A stretch of 46,191 nucleotides of DNA from an uncultured Parabacteroides sp. (lineage in GTDB: Bacteria; Bacteroidota; Bacteroidia; Bacteroidales; Tannerellaceae): NCBI GenBank assembly GCA_934718155.1, contig CAKUZF010000019.1:1-46191 (forward strand), written 5' to 3'. A program made the translations under genes and the position numbers. The notes under the pieces are model-generated. The model ran no database searches and was not told the origin of the DNA. It was given only the letters and a program-made list of their open reading frames with translations. Positions 23,331-32,176 of this stretch are shown piece after piece (the first letter of the stretch is position 1; the number at the start of each line of letters is the position of its first letter).

Positions 23331-26291
23331 TTACTTAACAACTACCTTAGTAGCCTCGCCGTCAACTACAACAACTGCTACGCCTGCAGCAACTGCGATA
23401 GTCTCCTCGTCAGAAGTAGCTACCTTGTTAGCGATCACCTGACCCAGGATGTTAGAAACAACTACCTGCTTGCCAGCTGCGCCCTTAACGGTTACTACAC
23501 CCTCGCCAGCGATTACGGCTACGTTCTCAGCTGCGATTGCCTCGTTAGCTGTTGCGTCGCCCTCACCAAGAGTTACAACCAAAGCCTGCTGCTTGTCAGA
23601 AGTGAAGCCGAGCTTACCGTTCAAGTTGTAGAGATACTGACCGTTGCCTCTTGACTTGATGATGTACTCGTTAGCAACGTCCTTATCAGCCAAGCTGATG
23701 CCATACTGGAAGTTATTCAAGCCGTTAACCTGAGCCTTGTCAGCGTCAGCGTCCTTAGTAACTACAGTTAACTCCTTGCCATCAACAACGGTTGTCATCG
23801 TATCCTCAGCGATCAAAGCTGCCGGACGGAAGATAGCCTTCAAGTTGCTTTCAGTGCCCTCGAGGATATACTTCTTGTCAACTGCTGCTGTTGCAGAACC
23901 CTCGTTGTAGATTTTAGCTGAATCAGTCGGGGTGAACAAGAAGTTGCGAACCTCGTCGTTGTAAGCCTTAGTCTCCTCAGCCTTAGCGATACCCTTAGAG
24001 ATATAGAATGACGGAGTTGCTTTCTCTGAATCGGCTGTATCCAACCAGAATGTCAAAGCGTCAGCACCGATGATACCCTCTAAGATGCCGTTCTTGTTCT
24101 CCTGCATAGAAACACCACCTGCAACGTTTACTGCCTCGAATGTAGCGTGGCGAGAAACAGCCTTCAGTGTCTCATAGTCGTTCATATCCTGCAAGCTCAA
24201 TGAAGCGTATGCAAAGTCTGCATCATTCAAAGCGTTGATCATAGCTGAGTTAGCAAATGCACCTGTTACTGCTTTCGTGGCTGCAGAGGTTGCTCCTGCT
24301 GCAGATTTTGCGTTACCCTTAGCACCAAAACCATAAGTACCATTGAAGTGTTTCTTCAAAACAACCCTACTAGCATTAGCGGCAGTTGCAGATGCAGCTG
24401 TAGTAAGATCAAGATCACCGCTTGTTACATAATAAGCTTTTTTATCATACGTATAAGATACGGTATAAGAAGGAATAGCCAATGTATCAGCAGCATCCGT
24501 CAAGATTCTACCTTCCTTATCCAAATATGCATAGTTGTTGATTACCAAATCCTTTGTATCATCAACCTCGTTCAACTTGAAGTTCACCTCAACAGCGTCA
24601 GAAGCCTTCAAAGTCGGAACGAACTTAGTAGTTGTAGCACCAGTTGCCGGCTTCTCAAACTGCATGTAGTAAGTCTGGTTGCCCTTGATAGCGTCCTTAC
24701 CAGAGAAGCTTACGCCGATTGTGCCTGCCATATCCTCCTTAGAGAGAACTACGTAGCCGTCGTTCTTCGTCAATGTAGTCGGGATCAACTTAATGGTCTT
24801 GCCCGTGAACTGGTTCGTCGGAGCAGCAACTGTACCAGCTACGATGTTATTAATTGTAGTAGTAGCGTTTGTGCCACCAACAACATTGTACTCACCAGCA
24901 TTCTTCGTAGCCTCGAGCTTCAAGTTCAAAGATGTCTTAGCCTCACGGTTCGTCAGTGTTACCGTATTTCTGCCGTCGAAGTTTGAAACGATCCACTGTG
25001 ACAACGGTGCGTCAACCATTGTGCTGTCGGGAGAAGTTGCGTGCAACTTATAAGCAGCGCCATCTGACACAGCAGACAAATAACGGCCATACTCCTGGGG
25101 CTGTACGCCTGCCGGCTGAGCCTTACCGCTTGTGAAGAATACGTTGAATGCGCTAACCTCGCCAGCCTTCAAGAAGTTGGTAGCAGCGAAGAAAGTGTTA
25201 GCACCCAACACAGGGTTGCTTGTCTTATAGAACAAAGTTGAAGAAGGATCAACAGTAGTTACATAAGTCTTCGGGTCAGAAGCAGATGCCTTAACTGACT
25301 TAATTGCCAATGTCGTCGCACCAGTGACTACAGAAGTACCATCAGCCTTATTAATAACAGGCTTGATCGTCAATTCGATCTCGCCCTCAGCGTTCAATTG
25401 GTCAGCCTCTTTGATGCCAGTAAATGCAGCGTTAGCAGAGTCCAAAGGCTCGTCAGCATAGAAAGCAGCACCATTAACCATGGCCAACTTATAACCCTCA
25501 CCGTCAACACTTGTGTTCAAGCCCCATGCCTCAGCAGTTACAGCAGCGAAAGACAACTTCTTAGCAGCAGCCTCAACACCAGAAGCAGAGAAAGAACCAG
25601 AACCAGTAGTTAAAGCAGTCTTAAAGGCCTTTACGTCATCAGTCTTACCTGATACGAAGTAAGTCTTTCCAGAAACAGTAATCGGAGTCAAATTAGAGAA
25701 GATATTGCCCTCAACGCCCTCGCCGAAGCTGAAAGTAGTTGAATTAGCGTTGAAGTCGTTCAATGCATCAGCATTGTAGTCCTTGTTTGTTGTAGCAACA
25801 ACTGGAGTACCCGTAGCTGCTACCAAACCTGAGTTAGCTTTTGTTCCATCTTCCAAATAGGCATCGATAGCTTCGATTTTTGCCAGCGAAGCCTGATCTG
25901 CTGCTACTGAGAAGATCGTGTAATACTTAGCTGTTGCACCTGTACCTACTTTGTGTGCAAAAGTCTTACCATCAACCTTCAAGCCGAAGGTAATACCCAA
26001 TGCTGATTTCTGCACATTTACTACCTCGAAGACTGCAACCTTAGCACTTGCTGCACTAGACGCAATCATATAAGTTTTCTTGCTGGTAGCATCTGTTTCA
26101 GAATCAGCCTTAACGGCAGCACCAGAATTGTCAAGGATGAACTTTACGCCGTTCTCCAATTTTACATCAGCAACCGCAGCAGTACTACCACTAGCAGGTT
26201 TATATGCAACATTGTCTGCGAAGGCCTCATTGCATAACGGTGCGCCTGCGAGCATCACCGCTGCCATCAAAGTAAAAAACCTTTTGTTCAT
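23331..26291 (-). CDS. Large secreted surface protein with DUF6383-like C-terminal domain
   Basis: The 986-residue protein has a Sec signal peptide (MKR-like start, then TLMAAVMLAGAPLCNEAFA). The body is rich in Ala, Thr, Val and Lys, with no cysteine that I can find after the signal and very few tryptophans. This composition is typical of exported beta-rich or S-layer-like surface proteins. The last ~75 residues (from about VAVIAGEGVVTVKGAAGKQ) match the DUF6383 C-terminal domain seen in Parabacteroides proteins. They also resemble a type A T9SS sorting domain: a VVVSNILGQVIA strand, then GVAVVVVDGE and a final KVVVK. The coding sequence uses a narrow codon set, suggesting high expression. 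A weak promoter candidate (TATTTTTA, 26329-26322) precedes it and a strong terminator follows. Function unknown; the DUF number is from memory. Confidence 0.8.
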   Translation of the reverse strand: MNKRFFTLMAAVMLAGAPLCNEAFADNVAYKPASGSTAAVADVKLENGVKFILDNSGAAVKADSETDATSKKTYMIASSAASAKVAVFEVVNVQKSALGITFGLKVDGKTFAHKVGTGATAKYYTIFSVAADQASLAKIEAIDAYLEDGTKANSGLVAATGTPVVATTNKDYNADALNDFNANSTTFSFGEGVEGNIFSNLTPITVSGKTYFVSGKTDDVKAFKTALTTGSGSFSASGVEAAAKKLSFAAVTAEAWGLNTSVDGEGYKLAMVNGAAFYADEPLDSANAAFTGIKEADQLNAEGEIELTIKPVINKADGTSVVTGATTLAIKSVKASASDPKTYVTTVDPSSTLFYKTSNPVLGANTFFAATNFLKAGEVSAFNVFFTSGKAQPAGVQPQEYGRYLSAVSDGAAYKLHATSPDSTMVDAPLSQWIVSNFDGRNTVTLTNREAKTSLNLKLEATKNAGEYNVVGGTNATTTINNIVAGTVAAPTNQFTGKTIKLIPTTLTKNDGYVVLSKEDMAGTIGVSFSGKDAIKGNQTYYMQFEKPATGATTTKFVPTLKASDAVEVNFKLNEVDDTKDLVINNYAYLDKEGRILTDAADTLAIPSYTVSYTYDKKAYYVTSGDLDLTTAASATAANASRVVLKKHFNGTYGFGAKGNAKSAAGATSAATKAVTGAFANSAMINALNDADFAYASLSLQDMNDYETLKAVSRHATFEAVNVAGGVSMQENKNGILEGIIGADALTFWLDTADSEKATPSFYISKGIAKAEETKAYNDEVRNFLFTPTDSAKIYNEGSATAAVDKKYILEGTESNLKAIFRPAALIAEDTMTTVVDGKELTVVTKDADADKAQVNGLNNFQYGISLADKDVANEYIIKSRGNGQYLYNLNGKLGFTSDKQQALVVTLGEGDATANEAIAAENVAVIAGEGVVTVKGAAGKQVVVSNILGQVIANKVATSDEETIAVAAGVAVVVVDGEATKVVVK

Positions 26292-26367
26292 AAAATAATA
26301 CTTTTAGATTAATAATATGTATAAAAATAATTTGTCTCAATCTCTCGGAATCTTCTCGGAAGGGCGA

Positions 26368-26405
26368 ACCTGCTCCGAAAAAACGTCCCTTTTCTCGGAG
26401 CAGGT
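26368..26405. repeat. 11-bp perfect inverted repeat
   Basis: ACCTGCTCCGA and TCGGAGCAGGT are separated by 16 bp. It lies about 80 bp upstream of the surface-protein start codon on the far side of its putative promoter, so it could be an operator. No T-run gives it terminator character. Confidence 0.6.
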
Positions 26406-26874
26406 GGTGGAGGCTGCGGCGGCGTTGCGTCGCGAGGCGGTACGTGGCGCATCGGGAAGCGGCAGCGGTTGGACTTTACGGCGGGAAAGCCTCGTTGGGA
26501 GGCGGCGAAACGAGTGTTCTCGGCCGGGCAAGGCGGGCGGCGTGAATGCGCAATGGGGCTGAAACTTATTGAAATACCTTAAAAAGGGGCGGGGCAAGTG
26601 AATAACTGTTCATTGCTCTTGTTAGTAAAAGAGGCGGTTTTGTCCGCTAAAACGGACAGATGGTTCAGAAAACTGCGAAAGAATAGTTTTTTCTAAATAC
26701 GAATCTTGTAGGTTTGAAAAATAAGCGTACCTTTGTGCTCAAAGTAAACGGACGTTTTTTCGGAGCAGTTCCGCTCGTTCCTTCCCCCAGCCATCCCCCT
26801 ATACTATATAGTACGCGCGCGCAGGAGCGCATAATTTTCTTCGTGCGGACCGCTGTTAATCCGCCGTTTATCCT

Positions 26875-26882
26875 TACATTTG
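26875..26882 (+). promoter_or_regulatory. -7 box of the AAA-ATPase-like gene promoter
   Basis: TACATTTG is an exact TAnnTTTG match 33 bp before the ATG at 26915. It lies downstream of the alternative in-frame start at 26714 and therefore favours the shorter protein. A GGAGGAG sequence just before the ATG is an unusually good Shine-Dalgarno match for this group. Confidence 0.6.
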
Positions 26883-26914
26883 CTGTATGCAACCAAAATG
26901 ATGGAGGAGCGCAG

Positions 26915-28645
26915 ATGACGAACACAATCAGACCGATACCTTATGGCGTGGCCGACTTCCTCTCGCTGAGGGAGCGCAACATGTATTATGTGGATAAGAC
27001 GATGTATCTGGAGGAGCTTGAGCAGCAGCCTTCCAACCTTTTCTTTATCCGCCCCCGGCGCTTCGGGAAGAGCCTTTTCATCAGCATGATGCGGGCTTAC
27101 TACGACAAGCTGATGGCTGCCGACTTCGACAGCCTGTTTGGCGACCTCTGGGTGGGGCAGCACCCTACGCCCCTGAAGAACCGCTACCAGGTGCTCTATC
27201 TCGACTTCTCGCGGGCGGGCGGCAACATGGAGCGGCTGGAGGAGAACTTCAACACCTATTGCTGCCAACGGCTCGACGAGTTCATCCGGGCCTACCGGGC
27301 GGACTATCCCGACGAGATGGTGGAGGAGTTTCTGCGCTACGACGAGTCGACCTATAAGTTCAACCTGCTCAACAACTACGCACAGCGGTTGCGCCATCCG
27401 CTCTACCTCATCGTGGATGAGTATGACAACTTCACCAACATCGTGCTCAACGAGCAGGGCGAGGCGGTGTATCACGCCATCACGCATGCCGACGGCTTCT
27501 ATCGCGACACATTCAAGCTGTTTAAGGGGATGTTTGAGCGGATCTTCCTGACGGGGGTCAGCCCCGTGACGCTCGACGACCTGACAAGCGGCTTCAACAT
27601 CGGCTGGCATATCTCCACCAATCCCCGCTTCGACAAGATGTTGGGCTTCAGCACCGAGGATGTGCGCCAGATGTTTGCCTACTACAAGGCGGCGGGCCGC
27701 CTGCCCGCCGATTGCGACGTGGAGGCGACGATCGACGAGATGAAGCCTTGGTATGACAACTATTGCTTCGCCGAGGAGTGTCTGAACAGCGACATACGGG
27801 TGTTCAACTGCGACATGGTGCTTTATTACCTAAGCCACTACGCCAGCAGCGGGTGCCCACCCAAGCAGATGCTCGACCCCAACACGAAGACCGACTACAA
27901 CAAGCTGCGCCGCCTGCTGCAGTTCGACAAGCTCGACGGCGACCGCAAGGGGCTGCTCATGAAGATTGCCGAGGAGGGGCAGATTGTGCGCGACTTGGTG
28001 CTCTCGTTTCCGGCGAGGGAGCTGACCAACCCCGAGATCTTCCCCAGCCTGCTGTTCTACTACGGTATGCTGACGATTGTGGGCACCTACGGTTCGCAAC
28101 TGGTTTTAGGCATACCTAATAATAATGTGCGCAAGCAGTATTATGAGTATTTGCTGGAGAGTTATCAGCCGATGAGCGATGTGAGCCTGTCTCAGCTGAA
28201 GACCTTCTTCACGCAGATGGCCTTCGAAGGAGAGTGGCAGGGCGCCTTGCGCTACATCGCTGAGGCCTACAAACGCTGCTCGTCGGTGAGAGACACCATC
28301 GAGGGGGAGCGCAACATTCAGGGCTTCTTCTTGGCCTATCTCAGCCTGAACGATTATTACCTGACGGCTCCGGAGTTGGAGCTGGCGCATGGCTTCTGCG
28401 ATTTCTTCTTGCTGCCCGACTTGACCCACTATGCCTCCAAACACAGCTATATCGTGGAGATCAAGTATCTCTCGAAGGGCGATCAGGCTGCCAAGGCCGA
28501 GACGCAATGGCGTGAGGCGGTGGAGCAGATCAATCGCTATGCCGTCGCTCCGCGGGTGGAGGCCTTGCGCCAAGGCACACAGCTGCATAAGATCGTCATG
28601 CAGTTCGTGGGTTGGGAGCTGTTGCGTATGGAAGAGATCGGATGA
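26915..28645 (+). CDS. AAA-ATPase-like domain protein with PD-(D/E)XK nuclease domain
   Basis: The 576-residue protein belongs to the family with an N-terminal AAA-ATPase-like domain and a C-terminal PD-(D/E)XK domain, a group abundant in Bacteroidetes in many copies. The N-terminus has IPYGVADFLSLRERNMYYVDKT, then a Walker-A-like PRRFGKS at residues 47-53, and YLIVDEYDNF resembles Walker B. The C-terminal YIVEIKYLSKG has the nuclease E-x-K core. The start at 26915 is chosen because of the promoter, the GGAGGAG site and the family's usual N-terminus. Its role is not established; proposals include mobile-element-related or defence functions. It is a single gene, convergent with the SprE/PorW-like gene 15 bp away. 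Confidence 0.85.
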   Translation: MTNTIRPIPYGVADFLSLRERNMYYVDKTMYLEELEQQPSNLFFIRPRRFGKSLFISMMRAYYDKLMAADFDSLFGDLWVGQHPTPLKNRYQVLYLDFSRAGGNMERLEENFNTYCCQRLDEFIRAYRADYPDEMVEEFLRYDESTYKFNLLNNYAQRLRHPLYLIVDEYDNFTNIVLNEQGEAVYHAITHADGFYRDTFKLFKGMFERIFLTGVSPVTLDDLTSGFNIGWHISTNPRFDKMLGFSTEDVRQMFAYYKAAGRLPADCDVEATIDEMKPWYDNYCFAEECLNSDIRVFNCDMVLYYLSHYASSGCPPKQMLDPNTKTDYNKLRRLLQFDKLDGDRKGLLMKIAEEGQIVRDLVLSFPARELTNPEIFPSLLFYYGMLTIVGTYGSQLVLGIPNNNVRKQYYEYLLESYQPMSDVSLSQLKTFFTQMAFEGEWQGALRYIAEAYKRCSSVRDTIEGERNIQGFFLAYLSLNDYYLTAPELELAHGFCDFFLLPDLTHYASKHSYIVEIKYLSKGDQAAKAETQWREAVEQINRYAVAPRVEALRQGTQLHKIVMQFVGWELLRMEEIG

Positions 28646-28660
28646 GATATAGGTCCGCTC

Positions 28661-31600
28661 TTAGCGCTTGACCGATCGTCGCTGTTTGGCCGCTTGCTCT
28701 TTGGCTCGCTGTGTTTCGCGGCGAGCCTTTTCTTTCTCACGCAGCTTCTGCTTGTAGGCCCGTTCCTTCTCTTTGCGCTCCTTCTCTTTCTGCTTCAGCC
28801 GCGCTTTGTAGGCCTTTTCCTTCTCCTTGCGTAGCTGCTCGCGCGCTTTCAGCTTGGCTTTGCGATCGGCCTCGGCCTGCTTCAGCTTGGCTTTGCGGTC
28901 GGTTTCGAGTTGCTTCTCTCGCTCGGCCTTCGCCTTCAAGAGCGCCTGCTCCTCGGCCGCTTGCTGCTTGCGGATTGCCTCCTGCTCCTTTGCCTTTTGC
29001 TGGCGCAATGCCTCGTCGGCCTTTTGCTGCGCCTCGAACGCCTTGCGGGCCTCGACGCGCTTCGCCTCTTCGGCAGCCGCCTCCTGCTTGCGGATCGCCT
29101 CGATCTCTTTGAGCGTGAGGCCTGGCTCTTCGGCGGGTTGCCGCAGGGCAGGAACGGAGTCGGGTTGCGCTGTGACGCTGTCGGGGCGGGCTGCGGCTTG
29201 TGGCTTCTCCACCTCGCTGTCGGGAAGGGCAGGCTCCGCTACGACAGGCTCGGGCTGCGTAGGTTTGGGCTGGCCGTCGGGCTGCGTAGGCTCAGGCTGA
29301 TCGTCGGGTTGCTCCGCAGGCTCTTCGGCGGCCTCCTCGGCAGGCGTTGCGGCGTTGCGCGCTAAGCGAGCTTTCCAGCGGGCGGCCAGCTCGGGGAGCT
29401 CGTCGCCAAACTGCTCGTCGAAGAAGGCGATATATTCGTCCAGCGTCTTTCCGCGCAGCAACGTCTCGCGGTTGGCCTCGGAGATGGGCAGGAAAGCCAC
29501 TCCCTTATGCAGCGCCTCGGCATAGCCGTCGGCCGTGTGAATCATCTTGTAGTATTGCAATACCTCGTCGAGGTTGTAGAATCCCTTGATGGTCAGCATC
29601 GAGATCGGCCCCGCCTCTTCGAAGGCCAAGTCGAACTCCTTCACCATGAAGTTGGCGAAGTTGTAGGCTGCCACCGCAAAGAGCAGCTGGTTTTGGTCTA
29701 CACTGCCCGAGGGATAGACGAGGAGCAGCTGGTGAGGCGTGTTGCGCTCGGGGGTAAACACGCGGGCGCTGTCTTCGGCCGACAACAGGCCATCCTCGCC
29801 CACGCCAAAGCGCAGGTTCCAGCTCATGCCTTTCACATCGCCTTGCACCAAGGCCCGGCCTCGCAAGACCCCTTTCAGCATCTCGCCCGCCAACTCGCTC
29901 ACGTCGGCCTTCGGATACTTCTCGATCAAGGCGCGCAGTGCCCCCTTGAAGCCCTCGGCATCGCCCGCCTGCACATAGGTCAAGGCGTCGAGGAACATAA
30001 ACTTAGGCATCAGATCGGCCAGGGGATACTTGGCGCCCACCTGTCGGAAGCTGCGGCGCACCGCCGCCGTGTCGTTCGCCAAATAGCGGTCGTAGGTCTG
30101 CTGATAGAGCGAATCCTGCACCCGATCCATCATGCGGATGTTGTAGGCATAGTTGGGATCGGCAATCGCCACGGCATAGTCGCTCTCGGGGAAGGCGTTG
30201 ATCAGCTTCGTCTTGTAGGCCGCTGCCAAGGCCTCGTCTTCGAGGCGCAGCGCCATGAGATAGATCTGATAGTAGCTCTCCAGGCGGTGGGAGTTTTCGG
30301 GGAAGCGACGCTCCAAGGTCTCGAACCCTTCGATGGAGAGCGGCAGATCCTCCAGCTTGTCCTTATAGATCATCGCTATGTTGTAGAGCCCGTCTTCGAT
30401 AATGACGTTCGACGCCTCCACATCCTCGGGCGTGAAGGGCAGTTGCTGCAGGTAGTATTCGCGGGTGTGCGGATCGTCGGCCGCTACGGCTGGCAGGTCG
30501 CCCGTCGCGAGCGAGTCGGCGGGTAAGGGCTGTCCGTCGGCCCCCACTTGCGGCTGTGCGTTGGCTTGCGCCTGCGCCTCGTCGGAGAGCGGGTCGTCGA
30601 AGGTGGTCAGCTCCTTCTTTCGGCGGCGCCAGTTGTCTTCCAGCGGGCGGCGGCCCCACTTGCGCTGGAACTGCGTCTTGCCCTGCGCCACGGTCTGCGG
30701 GTTGTAGAAATAGAAGGAGGAGCCGCCCGTGGTAGGCATCAGCACGGTGTTGGTCTCCGTGCCGGGACGGTCGATGCCGCCCCCCTTGGCCTCCTGTTCG
30801 GCCAGGTAGGCCTCTTTCTCGGCTTGCGCCTTGGCCTCCGCTTCCTCTTTCTTCACCTGCTCGATTTTCTTGTCGATGATGGCCAGTCGCTCCGCCTCGG
30901 GCAGTTTGGCCAGGGCCTGCAAGCTGTCTTGCTGCTGCACCGCCTCGACGTGCACCACCAGCTCGTCGAGCACCGCCGAGAGCTTGGAGACGCGGGGATA
31001 CTCCTTGTACTCCTTCTGGATGCCAGCCAGGGCACCGCTGAAGCAGGGCTGCGCCTTGACGTAGTCGCGCTGCGTGAAGTAGATGTCGCCCAGCCGGATC
31101 TGGCAGATGGCCTTATCCATTCCGTTCTGGGTGCTCTTGTCGATGCCCAGCTGGTAGTTGAGGATGGCGTTGAGGGTGTCGGCCCGGTTGAGGTAGATGT
31201 TTCCTAGGGCGTAATACACCTGGTCGAGGTAGTCTTTGTTCTTCTGGCTCTTCGCCATGCGCTCCAGCATCTTCACCACCTTCAGGTAGTTGCTGCCCGC
31301 GAACACCTCGCTTTGGCGGATGCGTGCGGCAAACTCCAGCTCATAGGGCGGATTCATGCGAATCACCTCGGCAAACGCCTTATAGGCCAGGTTGCCCAGG
31401 TCGAGGTCGATGTAGAGCTGCCCCAACAGGTACTTCATGCGTGCCCGTTGCTTGCGGTTCTTCTCGGCCTTGATGGCGGTCTTGAGGTAGGGGATGGCCT
31501 CCTCATACTGTTTGTTCTTGATCAGGTAGTCGGCGTTGACGGCGGCGTATTGCTTCAGGTTGGCGGCGGGGATGCCCTCTTTGTTGAGCTTGTCTAAGAT

Positions 31601-32176
31601 ATCCTCCGACTCGTAGAGCCAGCCCATCTCGGCGTAGCAGCGTGCCTGCCACAGGCGAGCCTCGGCCACGACCTCCTCTTCTTGCGCGTAATGGCGGGCG
31701 ATGTAGGAGAAGGTGGCGGCGGCCTGCAGGAAGTCGGCGTTGTAGAACTGCGCCTGCCCCATGAGCAGCCAGCTGTTTTTCAAGAAGGGATTATACTCCT
31801 CCTTGGCCTGCTCTCTCACCAGCTTCGGGTTGTTCTTCCAGCCGGGCTTCTTGGCCGGCTTGGCTTGGATGGAGTGGAGCTTGATGGCCTTGTTGCTCTT
31901 CTCGATGGTTCGGTCGAAGGGGCCTCCCGTCTCCGCCTTGTCTTTGGGCTGCGCGCTGATGGGATACATGAAGATCTGCTCGGAGTAGTTCTCCTTATAC
32001 CCCTCCTGCTGGCTCCTGAGCGCCTCGTCGAAGGCCTGCTTGCCGTTGAAATAGATATTGTAGCGGGTGGTGAAGGCATGATAGAAACGGCTCGCTTTGG
32101 TGTTCTTCTTCGTGCTGCACGACCAAAGCAAGAGCATCATGCCGATGATCCCGATAAGACAATACCCTCTTTTCAT
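28661..32176 (-). CDS. SprE/PorW-like TPR lipoprotein (type IX secretion-associated)
   Basis: The 1171-residue lipoprotein has a signal ending at C20 (LLLWSC), then the SprE/PorW-type start STKKNTKASRFYHAFTTRYNIYFNG. A long series of tetratricopeptide-like helices follows (for example YEEAIPYLKTAIKAEKNRKQ, YYALGNIYLNRADTLNAILNY). From about residue 941 the sequence changes to a Pro/Glu/Gln-rich linker and then ~150 residues of Lys/Glu/Ala-rich predicted coiled coil to the end. SprE/PorW is needed for type IX secretion and gliding in Flavobacterium and Porphyromonas, whose proteins are shorter as I recall. The start at 32176 is preferred; a longer open frame to 32458 is antisense-like sequence of the permease gene. 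The ATG overlaps the permease stop by 4 bp. Confidence 0.8.
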   Translation of the reverse strand: MKRGYCLIGIIGMMLLLWSCSTKKNTKASRFYHAFTTRYNIYFNGKQAFDEALRSQQEGYKENYSEQIFMYPISAQPKDKAETGGPFDRTIEKSNKAIKLHSIQAKPAKKPGWKNNPKLVREQAKEEYNPFLKNSWLLMGQAQFYNADFLQAAATFSYIARHYAQEEEVVAEARLWQARCYAEMGWLYESEDILDKLNKEGIPAANLKQYAAVNADYLIKNKQYEEAIPYLKTAIKAEKNRKQRARMKYLLGQLYIDLDLGNLAYKAFAEVIRMNPPYELEFAARIRQSEVFAGSNYLKVVKMLERMAKSQKNKDYLDQVYYALGNIYLNRADTLNAILNYQLGIDKSTQNGMDKAICQIRLGDIYFTQRDYVKAQPCFSGALAGIQKEYKEYPRVSKLSAVLDELVVHVEAVQQQDSLQALAKLPEAERLAIIDKKIEQVKKEEAEAKAQAEKEAYLAEQEAKGGGIDRPGTETNTVLMPTTGGSSFYFYNPQTVAQGKTQFQRKWGRRPLEDNWRRRKKELTTFDDPLSDEAQAQANAQPQVGADGQPLPADSLATGDLPAVAADDPHTREYYLQQLPFTPEDVEASNVIIEDGLYNIAMIYKDKLEDLPLSIEGFETLERRFPENSHRLESYYQIYLMALRLEDEALAAAYKTKLINAFPESDYAVAIADPNYAYNIRMMDRVQDSLYQQTYDRYLANDTAAVRRSFRQVGAKYPLADLMPKFMFLDALTYVQAGDAEGFKGALRALIEKYPKADVSELAGEMLKGVLRGRALVQGDVKGMSWNLRFGVGEDGLLSAEDSARVFTPERNTPHQLLLVYPSGSVDQNQLLFAVAAYNFANFMVKEFDLAFEEAGPISMLTIKGFYNLDEVLQYYKMIHTADGYAEALHKGVAFLPISEANRETLLRGKTLDEYIAFFDEQFGDELPELAARWKARLARNAATPAEEAAEEPAEQPDDQPEPTQPDGQPKPTQPEPVVAEPALPDSEVEKPQAAARPDSVTAQPDSVPALRQPAEEPGLTLKEIEAIRKQEAAAEEAKRVEARKAFEAQQKADEALRQQKAKEQEAIRKQQAAEEQALLKAKAEREKQLETDRKAKLKQAEADRKAKLKAREQLRKEKEKAYKARLKQKEKERKEKERAYKQKLREKEKARRETQRAKEQAAKQRRSVKR

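Larger units (their letters stand above)
26292..26914. other. Intergenic region between the surface-protein gene and the AAA-ATPase-like gene
   Basis: This 620-bp divergent gap has the putative promoter of the minus-strand surface gene at its left end. A perfect 11-bp inverted repeat with a 16-nt spacer (26368-26378 and 26395-26405) follows. Then come a 14-bp imperfect palindrome at 26598-26611 also found at 22816-22829, a TACTATATAGTA palindrome at 26802-26813 next to an alternating CG tract, and the promoter of the plus-strand gene. The open frame from 26714 to 26914 is judged untranslated leader or chance extension. Confidence 0.65.

Noticed and set aside
26714..26914. N-terminal extension of the AAA-ATPase-like protein
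   Set aside because: The extension lies upstream of an exact -7 promoter box and a GGAGGAG site, and the family's N-terminus begins at the 26915 ATG.
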